Part shown: positions 41,215-49,909 of the stretch, one piece after another
How positions within the stretch are numbered: the first letter of the stretch is position 1
How the letters are laid out: each line of letters begins with the position of its first letter
Assembly: GCA_002840975.1 (NCBI GenBank)
Contig: PHDN01000033.1
Coordinates: 1 to 49,909, forward strand
DNA: 49,909 bases
From: Bacteroidetes bacterium HGW-Bacteroidetes-16
Lineage (GTDB): Bacteria > Bacteroidota > Bacteroidia > Bacteroidales > F082
Direction: 5' to 3'
Notes under the pieces: generated by a model
What the model was told of the DNA's origin: nothing
The model's input: only the letters and a program-made list of their open reading frames with translations
Databases searched by the model: none
Position numbers and translations under genes: made by a program

Positions 41215-44200
41215 ATGAAACGTATCTACAATTGTGGAATCCCCAAACAATTAGCATGGGTTGTATTTGGTTTGATCATTTTTTTACTAAGTGGATCTGG
41301 ATTAAAGGCGCAGTGTCCGGTAACAGCCGATTTCAGTTATGATATAAATAACTGCACAGATGTTGCGTTTACAAACCTTGCCACGGTTAATCCTCCTGGT
41401 TCAATAACTGGTTATCGTTGGGAGTTTGGTGATGGAGGTATCTCCGTCATAGCAAACCCTGTTCATCATTATCTGACGACCGGAACCTATCAGGTTTTGT
41501 TTATCGTAAGCGATATTTCGGGATGCGCCGATACGGTTGCCAGAGAAGTAGTTATTGCTTCAGCTCCCGTGGCTGCTTTTACTTCCTTTTTCTTTGACTG
41601 TCGTCAGTTAGCGGTTGTAAATCCTTTTAATAATCCCGGGTATACTTATTTTTGGGATTTTGGAGATGGAGCCACCTCAACGGCCCATACTCCGCCTGAT
41701 CATATCTACTCTTCGGTTGTTACTGAAACAAATTATACGTTATCATTTACAGTAACTGACGAAAACGGATGCTCCAGTACTGTCACACAGCAAATTACCA
41801 TTTTTCCTGATATTTCAACCTCCTTTACCTTTGCACCAAGCGGGGTTTGTTCTTCTGATACTGTAACTTTTGATGCCAGTACTACGACAGGAGGTCAGAA
41901 CTATATTTGGGATTTTGGAGACGGATCTCCCGGAGTGAACACCACAGATCCTTTGACTAATCATCTGTTCAGGGCTTATAACAATGCTGCCTGTACTCCT
42001 GACCAGTCGTTTACTACCTCACTAGTTGTTACAAACAGCAACAATTGTCAGTCTGGCACAAATGACGTGGTTACCATGCTGAGACGGCCACAACCATTGT
42101 TGGCCGATCCTACAACAAATTTCAGTAATTGTTTAAGTAGTCCGACTCCGGCCGACCCGAATTATCTGCTAACGGTGACCAATATGACGCAGTACATGGC
42201 TTGTGTCGATAGTATGAATATTGAATGGGGCGATGGTGCGGTTACTTACAGTTTGATCGCATCGAGTTTTCCGGTTTCGCACCTTTATAGTACGATCAAT
42301 CAATTTAGTCTACGGGTCATCGCATATACAAATGGGTGTTATGGTGATACCATTTATCTGGTTTCGAACCAAAGTGTGCCGGCAAGTGCCGGAGTTAATA
42401 TTGCTGCCAGTACAGTAAATTGTGCTCCACACGATTATACTTTTGAATTGACCAATTATGCGGGCAATTCGGACGGGACGATCTATACCTGGGATTTTGG
42501 GGATGGAAGCCCCGGTGTTACCTGGGTACATCCTGATCCGCTTTCGGTTGATACCATTGTTCATACTTACACTGAAAGTGCCTGCGCGGTTACTACCAAT
42601 CCCCAAACACCTGATTATACGGTTACCCTGGTTGTTTCGAACCTGTGTGCCAGCCGGACAACTACGGTAAATGGGATATATGTTTATTCAGCACCGGAGA
42701 TTACAATCGATTTTATCGACAACAGAGATACTATTTGCTTAAATGAATCAGCCTGCATCCGCAATTTGAGTGATCCAGGATATGGGGGATTAACTTCCTG
42801 CGACAGTACTTCTGCTTTTCTCATTGATTTTGGTGATGGCGGTGGAAGTGTTCAGGCTCCACTCAACGACAGCATTTGCAGTATTCCTTATTCCACTCCC
42901 GGACTCTATAAAATAATGATCAATGGGGAGAATAGCGCCAATTCCTGTGGCACTGTTCAGGATTCAACCACTGTATTGGTGATTGGCACTCATGGCGAAT
43001 TTATTGCCGATACCGCCTGTTTTGGAGGAATGACCCAATTTACGGATTTGTCATATTGTTATTCTGATACAACCTACACTCCAGATCCAGGCATTTTACC
43101 CGTTTCATGGGAGTGGGATTTTGGAGATCCAAATACAATTCAGGACACATCAACATTACAAAACCCAGGTTATACCTATTTATCTTCCGGTGTTTTTCAG
43201 GTAACTTTAATCGTCGGTAACTCATTTGGTTGTGATTCCATATTCATCGATTCTGTTTATGTTGACGACTTACAAATTGATTCGGTCCATATTACCGATA
43301 TTGCCTGTCATAATGCAAACGATGGAATTATTGAAATTTATTCCTCTTTAGGAATTGGTTCACATACCTATACTTTAACTCCGGGTGGTATCGTCAATTC
43401 CACAGGTGTTTTTAATAATTTAGCTGCCGGCACCTATACCGTTACGGTTACCGATGACCATGGCTGTAGCGTTTTTAACGATACCTTGACGATCCTTAAC
43501 CCGGATGCAATCGCGGTTGTAGTGGATAGCTTTACCGATATTACCTGCAACGGATTTGACGATGGAACCATTCAGGTATCTGCTTCCGGAGGCGTAGGAA
43601 TTCTTAGCTTCACGCTGAACCCTGGTGGCATTTTAAATACAACCGGGCTGTTTGAGAACCTGGCCGGGGGAGATTATACCGTTTCGGTAACGGACGAAAA
43701 TGGGTGCCCGCCGACGGTAACTGCCGTTATCACTATTGTAGACCCTCCTGCATTGACTTTTACCTCTATTACATCAATAAATAACACTTGTCACAATATC
43801 AACGATGGTGAAATTACAGCCGTGGCAACTGGTGGTATCGGGACCATCACCTATACTTTGAACCCTGACCTGATTAGCAATACCACCGGTGTGTTTAGCG
43901 GTCTTTTCGGAGGCACATATTCTATCACCATCACCGATGACAATAACTGCACATTTACGTCGCCCGATGTAACGATCGTAAATCCTCCCGCGATTGTCAT
44001 TTCAAGCATTGTACCGGTGGATGTTACTTGTAATGGAGCGGGCGATGGCTCCATAACCATTGTTGCAAGCGGGGGAGTAGGTGTTTTAAATTACACGCTG
44101 GATCCCGGAGCGATAACGAATTCCACTGGTCAGTTCACCGGTTTAACTGGGGGAACTTATGTTGTGACCATCGAAGATGAAACAGGATGTCAGGAAAATA

Positions 44201-47200
44201 CCGGTAGTATTACGATAATTAACCCGGGAATTATTGAAATTAATTTTGAACAAGCCACCAACATTACCTGCAATAACCTTAACGATGGCACCATCACCGT
44301 TTCGGTTATTGGCGGAACATCTCCTTTTACCTATACCCTCAATCCCGGTTCCGTATCAAACAACACGGGAATTTTCAACGGATTGGCTGCCGGCACTTAT
44401 ACCGTTTTAGCAGAAGATTTTAATGGATGTCCCTCGGATATGAGTTCTCCGATAACCATTGTAAACCCACCTTTACTTGAAATTGTATCAGAAGCCGGCA
44501 CTGGCATTACCTGCCATTATGCCAACGATGGAACCATTACCATCACAGCACAGGGAGGAACCGGAATCCTCACCTACACCCTAAATCCGGGAGGAACCCA
44601 AAATACAACCGGTATTTTTTCAAATCTTCCGGGCAACGATTATACGGTAACCGTAGAAGATGCCAACTTGTGTTCTGTAGTTAGTAACACAATACCTGTT
44701 GTAAATCCCGACGGTATCATTTATAGCATCATCCAAACCAATATCACCTGTTATGGTGATCAGGATGGAACCATTACCATCAATGCCTCCGGTGGAACCG
44801 GGAGCCTGGAGTATTCACTCGATAATGGGTTTACCTTTTCAACACTTAGTTTTTACGACAACCTGGCTCCTGCTACCTATGTGGTAGTAATTCGTGATGC
44901 CATTGGGTGTGTTACACCTGGTGAAGCAGCAGTGATTTCTCAGCCGGAACTATTGCAAATAACCTCTTTCAATATTATCAACACTTCCTGTTATGGTTGT
45001 ATGGATGGCCAGGCGGAAGCCATTGTTGTAGGTGGAACAGGGCCTTATGCGCATTCCTGGTCGAATGGAACAACCCTGAATCCGGCAACTGGCCTGGCGG
45101 CTGGCACGTATACCGATACAATAACCGATGCGCATGGCTGTACTACTTTTGCGGAGGTAACCATTACAGAGCCTCAACCATTATTGGTAACCACTGATTC
45201 TGCAGATGCGGTTTGTTACGGTACCAACACAGGTTGGGTTTCGGCCACCGTTACCGGCGGAACTGCTCCTTATACATACTCGTGGATTCGTTTGCCCGAC
45301 ATTACTGAGATAGGAACTACCGATTTACTGTCGAACCAGGGAGCTGGCACCTACAGAGTTACCGTGTACGACTTCTTAAACAACATGGTGGTTGATGAGG
45401 TATCAATCGGTCAGCCGGATACTCTGGCCCTGGCATTTAACTTTAGCGATACCGTATGTTTCGGCGCCACTAACGGTTGGGGGGAGGTGATCCCCACGGG
45501 TGGGGTGCCTTCATATACCTACCTTTGGAATGATCCTGGTTTATCCACTACCCCGGATATTTCGAATTTACCGGCAGGTATCTATGAAGTTGTTGTCACC
45601 GATAGTCACTTTTGTCAGACTACCGACCAGTTCCAAATAATTGAAAACACGGAAATGTTGGTTGCGGTTACAGTTGCCGATCCCATTATTTGTTCCGGGC
45701 AAAGTACTCAGCTAACGGCCACGCCTTCTGGTGGAACCACCCCTTACGTAAGCTATTTATGGGATCCGGCTGTTAATTTGGATGATCCAACTTCTGCCAC
45801 GCCTTTGGCATCCCCTGTTGTTTCTACCACTTATACCGTTCTGGTTACCGATACGCGAGGTTGCACTACCACCAATCAGGTTTTATTGGAAGTGCTCTCA
45901 TCACCTACGGCTCAGATGGGCTACAATAACCCTTGTGCCAGTAACATAGTGTATTTCTTCGACTTCTCACTTCCTAACGGTGATAGCATTGTTGCCTTCA
46001 GCTGGGATTTTGGAGATGGGAATTCTTCTACCAATCAAAACCCTGTCCATTATTATGCCGCTATCGGCGCCAGCTATGATGTGTCGTTAACTGTTATGAA
46101 TGAAAATGGATGCATCGATGTCCTTTACGAAACTATTTTTGTTAATCCGACTTTAGGGGCTGATTTCTCTGCCGATTTGGTTTGTCTGGGTGATTCGACA
46201 CAATTTATTGGTACGGCTCTGGTACCAGCAACGGTAGCTTCATGGAGTTGGGATTTCGGTGATGGAACAACCTCTGATTTGTACAATCCAAAACATGCAT
46301 ACTTATTGCCAGGCACGTATCAGGTATCATTAACCATCACCGATAACAATGGATGTCAGGAATTTGTCAGCCATCTGGTTACGGTAAACCCCTTGCCAAT
46401 ACCGGCATTTTCGGCTCAGACCAACTGTTTGGGCGATCTCACTTTTTTCACGGATTTAACCCAAGATCCCTCTTCCACAATCGACTCCTGGTCCTGGGAT
46501 TTCGGCGATCCGGCGTCGGGAGTTGATAACACCTCCGGACTTCAAAACCCAACCCATTTGTATACCATTGCGGGTGATTATAATGTAACGCTGGTGGTGG
46601 TGAATCAAAATGGGTGTGCCGATACACTCGTGCAAACAACCGTTATTTTTCCAGATCCCATCGTTTTGTTTACTGCAGATACGGTTTGTTTTGGCACGGC
46701 CACTCATTTTACAGATTTATCTTTTGTGGCTGCCGGCCAGATCACATCATGGAACTGGGATTTTGGTGACGGGTTCAATTCTACTACACAAAACCCTACG
46801 CATCTATACGGCGCCAGTGGAAAATATGAGGTGATACTTCAGGCATTCAATGCAGGTGGTTGTATGGGACAATATTCCGACAGTATTTGGGTGCATGGTC
46901 AGCCTGTGGCCGGGTTTAATTTCCCTTCAATGTGTGTTAACGAGACAGGTCAGTTCTTTGATGCCTCTGTTGCGGCTGATACTACCATTGTTTTCTGGAA
47001 TTGGAATTTTGGCGATGGCACGACCAGCACCTTGCAAAACCCGGTGCACACTTACCTTTTTTCGAGTACCTTTAATGTAAGGTTGGAAGTTATTGACGCC
47101 AATGGATGTTCTGATGTAGTGTTTCAAAGCATAGTCGTAGATCCACTTCCTTATGTTGATTTTGATTATTCTCTGGCTACTTGTGCCAACGACACCACTT

Positions 47201-49909
47201 ATTTCACCGACTTATCGATCCCCAATGCCGCCTCCATCATTAGTTGGTTGTGGGATTTTGGTGATGGAAATTCATCGAACCTTCAAAATCCGGGACACTA
47301 TTTCGGAACTGATGGCGTCTTTACGGTTACCCTGACGGTGATTAATTCCAATGGTTGCCCCAATACGACACAACAACAAATCGACATATACGCCCCCCCA
47401 TCGGCTAATTTCTCATCAAGCCCTGGTTGTTTGGGTTTTCCAATGCAATTTACTGATGAAACCACACTTCTTTTAGGTTCCATTATCGATTGGGAATGGA
47501 ATTTTGGTGAACCGATTTCCGGGCCCAATAACGTCTCTTTCGCCCAAAACCCGACCCATAACTACAGTGGGACAGGGATTTATCTCGTGACTTTGATTGT
47601 AACCTCTTCTGATTTGTGTTATGATACCATTCAGAAGCAAGTTACTGTATTCGTCAGCCCTTCCGGTGATTTTGTTTCAACCAATGTCTGTTTAAATGAT
47701 ACAACGTTTTTTACTGACCTGTCAGTACCAGGCGATGCGCCAATTATTTCCTGGTATTGGAATTTTGGTGATGCCACCTATTCTTCTGAACAAAACCCCT
47801 CACACGTATATGGAAACTCTGGTCAGTATATAGCTTTTTTAACAATCACCGATACCAATGGTTGCTCGGTGACTGTTAATCGATTGGTCAATGTTTTTGC
47901 ATTGCCCATTCCACAGTTTATTTATGAACACGCGTGCGAGAATACCATGGCTCACTTTACTGATTATTCAATTGGTTCAGGTGCGCCAATAATTAGTTGG
48001 TTTTGGGATTTTGGAGATCCGGCAAGTGGAGCCAATAATTTTTCCACCCAGCAAAACCCTGCACATGAATACCTGTTGGCAGGAACCTACCCGGTTACCT
48101 TATCGGTGACCAATATGAATGGGTGCCAAAACACCAATATAACTGACGTGTTGGTAGAACCTGGCCCGGTTGCCGAATTTATCTATGATTCGGTTTGCTC
48201 AGGCAGCCCGACCTATTTTATTGATCAATCCTATTCTCTTGGTAGCCCGATTACCAACTGGTACTGGAATTTTGGCGATGGATCTACCTCAAATATTCCC
48301 ATGCCCGTTCATACCTTTGCATTACCTGGCATATATAATGTGGCACTCAGTATAACCATTGCCAATGGTTGTGTTGATCAGGTAATTCATCAGGTGATTA
48401 TTGAAGACGGTCCTGTGGCCGATTTCAGTTATCTGGATCCAACCTGCACTTTGGATATCTTACAGTTTACAGATCTTTCATACACTTCAGGCATCAGTCC
48501 CATCATTAGCTGGTATTGGGAGTTTGGTGATGGCGGGAATTCTACTGATCAAAACCCGACCCATTTTTACAGTATTCCAGGCACCTACCAGGTATCATTA
48601 ACTGTTGAAAACACGAATTCATGTATCAACACCATCACAAAATCAGTAACTTCCGGTGTGGCACCGGTAGCCGGTTTTACCTACGATGCCAATACCTGCG
48701 ACACGGTTCATTTTACCGACCAAAGCTCCGTTTCCGGCGCAACCATTATTTCGTGGAACTGGAATTTTGGAGATCCATTGTCAGGAACTAACAACTTCTC
48801 TACCCTGCAAAATCCTACACATATCTATACCTTATCTGGAAGTTATGATGTTAGGTTAATCGTGGAGAGTGATGGTGCTTGTAGCGATACAATGATCCAA
48901 ACACTAATTATCTCTCAGCCTGTAGCCGATTTTAATATTGTCAACAATGGCGACTGTGCCAACGGTCCCATCCAGTTTACTGATTTAAGTTTTTCTACCG
49001 GGGTTTCTATCACAGGATGGTTATGGGATTTCGGAGATCCGGCTTCAGGATCATCCAATGTGAGCACTGCTCAAAATCCCACACACGCTTTTTCTACGGG
49101 AGGCACATTTAACGTGACTTTAATTGTGACCGACCAAAACGGATGTTCCAATACCACCACAAGAACTGTCACCACATTGCCTGCTCCTGTTTCATTGTTT
49201 AGTGCCACACCAGTTTCCAGTTCCAGTTGTCAGAACAGTGAGGTACAGTTTACTGATTTGTCGGCATCTGTTGGAAGCCCACTTGTTGAATGGATTTGGA
49301 GTTTTGGTGATGGATCACCTGATACCATGATAATCTCTCCGGATAGCCCCAACATTATACATACGTTTCCATCAAATGGGACTTATATGGTTTCTCTGAC
49401 TGTGACCAATGCAGCTGGTTGTAGTGATTTGTATCTACAGGCTATTACGGTATCAAGTACTGATTTTATTATTGATTTCTCCTACACCATCGACTCCTGC
49501 CTGACGGTACAGTTCGCCGACCTCTCCACCCCGCCTCCCGGATACTATCTGGTAGCGTGGTACTGGGAGTTTGGTGATGACTCCGTCAGTACCTGGCCCG
49601 ACCCCAGGCATTCCTACCTCAGCGGCGGCCTTTACAATGTGACTTTAACCGTGACAGCCGACAGTGCGGGTTTTCTCTGCACCAACTCCATCACTCTCCC
49701 AGTCATCGTCCCACACATGCCCACGATCTACTACACCTGGGACCCCGAGCCCACCTGCCTGGGCGACACCACCCATTTCTATGGCACCTCGGGCACAGAG
49801 ATCACCACTTGGTACTGGGACTTTGACGACGGCCTCTTTGGCAATGGCCAGGGCATCGACCACCTGTACACAGCCCCCGGCACCTACGATGTGACCCTGT
49901 ACATCACCG
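41215..49909 (+). CDS. Giant SprB-like PKD-repeat adhesin, 3' end beyond the window
   Basis: An open frame of 2,898 complete codons, with no stop before the window ends. It starts MKRIYNCGIPKQLAWVVFGL and has a signal peptide ending GLKAQ (about residue 33). Then come seven PKD-type domains (W-D/E-F-G-D-G motifs, residues about 35-680), ten SprB-type repeats (T-D-I-T-C-N-x-x-D-D-G-T-I; residues about 685-1480), an Ig-like unit with ICSGQSTQLTATPSGG, and at least sixteen further PKD domains. Most have SWxWDFGDG, then QNPTHxY and PGTYxVxLxV. Several use a GDP-ASG variant with an insert. SprB is the mobile adhesin of gliding Bacteroidota, carried by the GldLM motor. A C-terminal type IX sorting domain is expected outside the window. 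Composition changes sharply near 49480. Confidence 0.93.
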   Translation, partial: MKRIYNCGIPKQLAWVVFGLIIFLLSGSGLKAQCPVTADFSYDINNCTDVAFTNLATVNPPGSITGYRWEFGDGGISVIANPVHHYLTTGTYQVLFIVSDISGCADTVAREVVIASAPVAAFTSFFFDCRQLAVVNPFNNPGYTYFWDFGDGATSTAHTPPDHIYSSVVTETNYTLSFTVTDENGCSSTVTQQITIFPDISTSFTFAPSGVCSSDTVTFDASTTTGGQNYIWDFGDGSPGVNTTDPLTNHLFRAYNNAACTPDQSFTTSLVVTNSNNCQSGTNDVVTMLRRPQPLLADPTTNFSNCLSSPTPADPNYLLTVTNMTQYMACVDSMNIEWGDGAVTYSLIASSFPVSHLYSTINQFSLRVIAYTNGCYGDTIYLVSNQSVPASAGVNIAASTVNCAPHDYTFELTNYAGNSDGTIYTWDFGDGSPGVTWVHPDPLSVDTIVHTYTESACAVTTNPQTPDYTVTLVVSNLCASRTTTVNGIYVYSAPEITIDFIDNRDTICLNESACIRNLSDPGYGGLTSCDSTSAFLIDFGDGGGSVQAPLNDSICSIPYSTPGLYKIMINGENSANSCGTVQDSTTVLVIGTHGEFIADTACFGGMTQFTDLSYCYSDTTYTPDPGILPVSWEWDFGDPNTIQDTSTLQNPGYTYLSSGVFQVTLIVGNSFGCDSIFIDSVYVDDLQIDSVHITDIACHNANDGIIEIYSSLGIGSHTYTLTPGGIVNSTGVFNNLAAGTYTVTVTDDHGCSVFNDTLTILNPDAIAVVVDSFTDITCNGFDDGTIQVSASGGVGILSFTLNPGGILNTTGLFENLAGGDYTVSVTDENGCPPTVTAVITIVDPPALTFTSITSINNTCHNINDGEITAVATGGIGTITYTLNPDLISNTTGVFSGLFGGTYSITITDDNNCTFTSPDVTIVNPPAIVISSIVPVDVTCNGAGDGSITIVASGGVGVLNYTLDPGAITNSTGQFTGLTGGTYVVTIEDETGCQENTGSITIINPGIIEINFEQATNITCNNLNDGTITVSVIGGTSPFTYTLNPGSVSNNTGIFNGLAAGTYTVLAEDFNGCPSDMSSPITIVNPPLLEIVSEAGTGITCHYANDGTITITAQGGTGILTYTLNPGGTQNTTGIFSNLPGNDYTVTVEDANLCSVVSNTIPVVNPDGIIYSIIQTNITCYGDQDGTITINASGGTGSLEYSLDNGFTFSTLSFYDNLAPATYVVVIRDAIGCVTPGEAAVISQPELLQITSFNIINTSCYGCMDGQAEAIVVGGTGPYAHSWSNGTTLNPATGLAAGTYTDTITDAHGCTTFAEVTITEPQPLLVTTDSADAVCYGTNTGWVSATVTGGTAPYTYSWIRLPDITEIGTTDLLSNQGAGTYRVTVYDFLNNMVVDEVSIGQPDTLALAFNFSDTVCFGATNGWGEVIPTGGVPSYTYLWNDPGLSTTPDISNLPAGIYEVVVTDSHFCQTTDQFQIIENTEMLVAVTVADPIICSGQSTQLTATPSGGTTPYVSYLWDPAVNLDDPTSATPLASPVVSTTYTVLVTDTRGCTTTNQVLLEVLSSPTAQMGYNNPCASNIVYFFDFSLPNGDSIVAFSWDFGDGNSSTNQNPVHYYAAIGASYDVSLTVMNENGCIDVLYETIFVNPTLGADFSADLVCLGDSTQFIGTALVPATVASWSWDFGDGTTSDLYNPKHAYLLPGTYQVSLTITDNNGCQEFVSHLVTVNPLPIPAFSAQTNCLGDLTFFTDLTQDPSSTIDSWSWDFGDPASGVDNTSGLQNPTHLYTIAGDYNVTLVVVNQNGCADTLVQTTVIFPDPIVLFTADTVCFGTATHFTDLSFVAAGQITSWNWDFGDGFNSTTQNPTHLYGASGKYEVILQAFNAGGCMGQYSDSIWVHGQPVAGFNFPSMCVNETGQFFDASVAADTTIVFWNWNFGDGTTSTLQNPVHTYLFSSTFNVRLEVIDANGCSDVVFQSIVVDPLPYVDFDYSLATCANDTTYFTDLSIPNAASIISWLWDFGDGNSSNLQNPGHYFGTDGVFTVTLTVINSNGCPNTTQQQIDIYAPPSANFSSSPGCLGFPMQFTDETTLLLGSIIDWEWNFGEPISGPNNVSFAQNPTHNYSGTGIYLVTLIVTSSDLCYDTIQKQVTVFVSPSGDFVSTNVCLNDTTFFTDLSVPGDAPIISWYWNFGDATYSSEQNPSHVYGNSGQYIAFLTITDTNGCSVTVNRLVNVFALPIPQFIYEHACENTMAHFTDYSIGSGAPIISWFWDFGDPASGANNFSTQQNPAHEYLLAGTYPVTLSVTNMNGCQNTNITDVLVEPGPVAEFIYDSVCSGSPTYFIDQSYSLGSPITNWYWNFGDGSTSNIPMPVHTFALPGIYNVALSITIANGCVDQVIHQVIIEDGPVADFSYLDPTCTLDILQFTDLSYTSGISPIISWYWEFGDGGNSTDQNPTHFYSIPGTYQVSLTVENTNSCINTITKSVTSGVAPVAGFTYDANTCDTVHFTDQSSVSGATIISWNWNFGDPLSGTNNFSTLQNPTHIYTLSGSYDVRLIVESDGACSDTMIQTLIISQPVADFNIVNNGDCANGPIQFTDLSFSTGVSITGWLWDFGDPASGSSNVSTAQNPTHAFSTGGTFNVTLIVTDQNGCSNTTTRTVTTLPAPVSLFSATPVSSSSCQNSEVQFTDLSASVGSPLVEWIWSFGDGSPDTMIISPDSPNIIHTFPSNGTYMVSLTVTNAAGCSDLYLQAITVSSTDFIIDFSYTIDSCLTVQFADLSTPPPGYYLVAWYWEFGDDSVSTWPDPRHSYLSGGLYNVTLTVTADSAGFLCTNSITLPVIVPHMPTIYYTWDPEPTCLGDTTHFYGTSGTEITTWYWDFDDGLFGNGQGIDHLYTAPGTYDVTLYIT
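43278..45640 (+). repeat. Ten tandem SprB-type repeats within the adhesin gene
   Basis: Units of roughly 230-240 bp start at ITDIACHNANDGIIE, FTDITCNGFDDGTIQ, INNTCHNINDGEIT, PVDVTCNGAGDGSIT, ATNITCNNLNDGTIT, GTGITCHYANDGTIT, QTNITCYGDQDGTIT, INTSCYGCMDGQAE, ADAVCYGTNTGWVS and SDTVCFGATNGWGE. Each has G-G-x-G/S, then a Y-T-L-N-P-G-type strand, A-G-x-Y-x-V-x-V-x-D, and G-C at the end. The first seven are close to each other, and the last three are diverged, with W replacing the T-I strand. The repeats are coding, not CRISPR-like. Confidence 0.85.

Noticed and set aside
41215-49909. Repeated units resembling a CRISPR or tandem non-coding array
   Set aside because: The repeats are 230-280 bp, imperfect, and all in one open frame encoding PKD and SprB domains.

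Overview
The window is chromosomal DNA of a Bacteroidota (Bacteroidetes) bacterium. The evidence is a GldM/PorM gliding and type IX secretion protein, a protein ending in a type IX secretion sorting domain, SprB-type and PKD repeats in a giant surface protein, DUF4468/DUF5916/DUF4369-type proteins, and promoters with the Bacteroidota -7 box TAnnTTTG. I cannot place it below phylum; an environmental, possibly gliding, lineage fits.

Region 1 (1-7633) is an integrated mobile element. A tRNA-Ser(GCU) gene opens the window. Its last 12 bases plus one are repeated as a 13-bp direct repeat at 7563-7575, beside a tyrosine recombinase. The 7.5 kb between holds eight minus-strand genes: integrase, an unknown protein, a DUF3853-type helix-turn-helix protein, a DUF3987 helicase-like ATPase, a BT4734/VirE-N primase-like protein, a small acidic protein, a zinc-ribbon-like protein and a secreted DUF4468 protein. 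No relaxase or conjugation gene is present, so it looks like a self-replicating satellite or mobilised element. A motif TTTTAATACT lies just inside both ends, as expected of integrase arm sites.

Region 2 (7734-22762) is mostly housekeeping and accessory: an eight-PAS hybrid histidine kinase, a small membrane protein, an M28 peptidase, a AAA/DUF4143 ATPase, a DUF5916 outer-membrane protein, an Old Yellow Enzyme, dihydrolipoyl dehydrogenase, an HD phosphohydrolase, an unknown protein and a 58-residue winged-helix protein. A 296-bp non-coding element with terminal inverted repeats and a perfect 6-bp target duplication lies at 14383-14678. A second, inverted copy with a different 6-bp duplication is at 34066-34362. 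I read these as a structured MITE.

Region 3 (22842-33008, all minus strand) is the most interesting locus. In transcription order it holds a REC-PAS-histidine kinase, a NarL-type response regulator, three paralogous small secreted proteins (one broken), a PapD-like chaperone candidate, a large barrel protein with Ig-like N-terminal and carboxypeptidase-regulatory C-terminal domains (usher candidate), a fourth paralogous secreted protein, and an orphan GldM. I infer a two-component-controlled surface fibre assembled by a chaperone-usher-like route and physically coupled to a GldM ring or motor component. I do not know a described system of this composition.

Region 4 (33223-40961) carries an AlkD-like DNA glycosylase, a VF530 protein, a TPR-CHAT protease with a C-terminal membrane anchor, a dockerin-containing type IX substrate and a TlpA-like thioredoxin protein.

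Region 5 (41215 to the window end) is one open frame of more than 2,898 codons: a signal peptide, seven PKD-type domains, ten SprB-type repeats, one Ig-like unit and at least sixteen more PKD domains, still open at 49909. It is a giant SprB-like adhesin. Its last ~430 bp switch abruptly to about 60% G+C.
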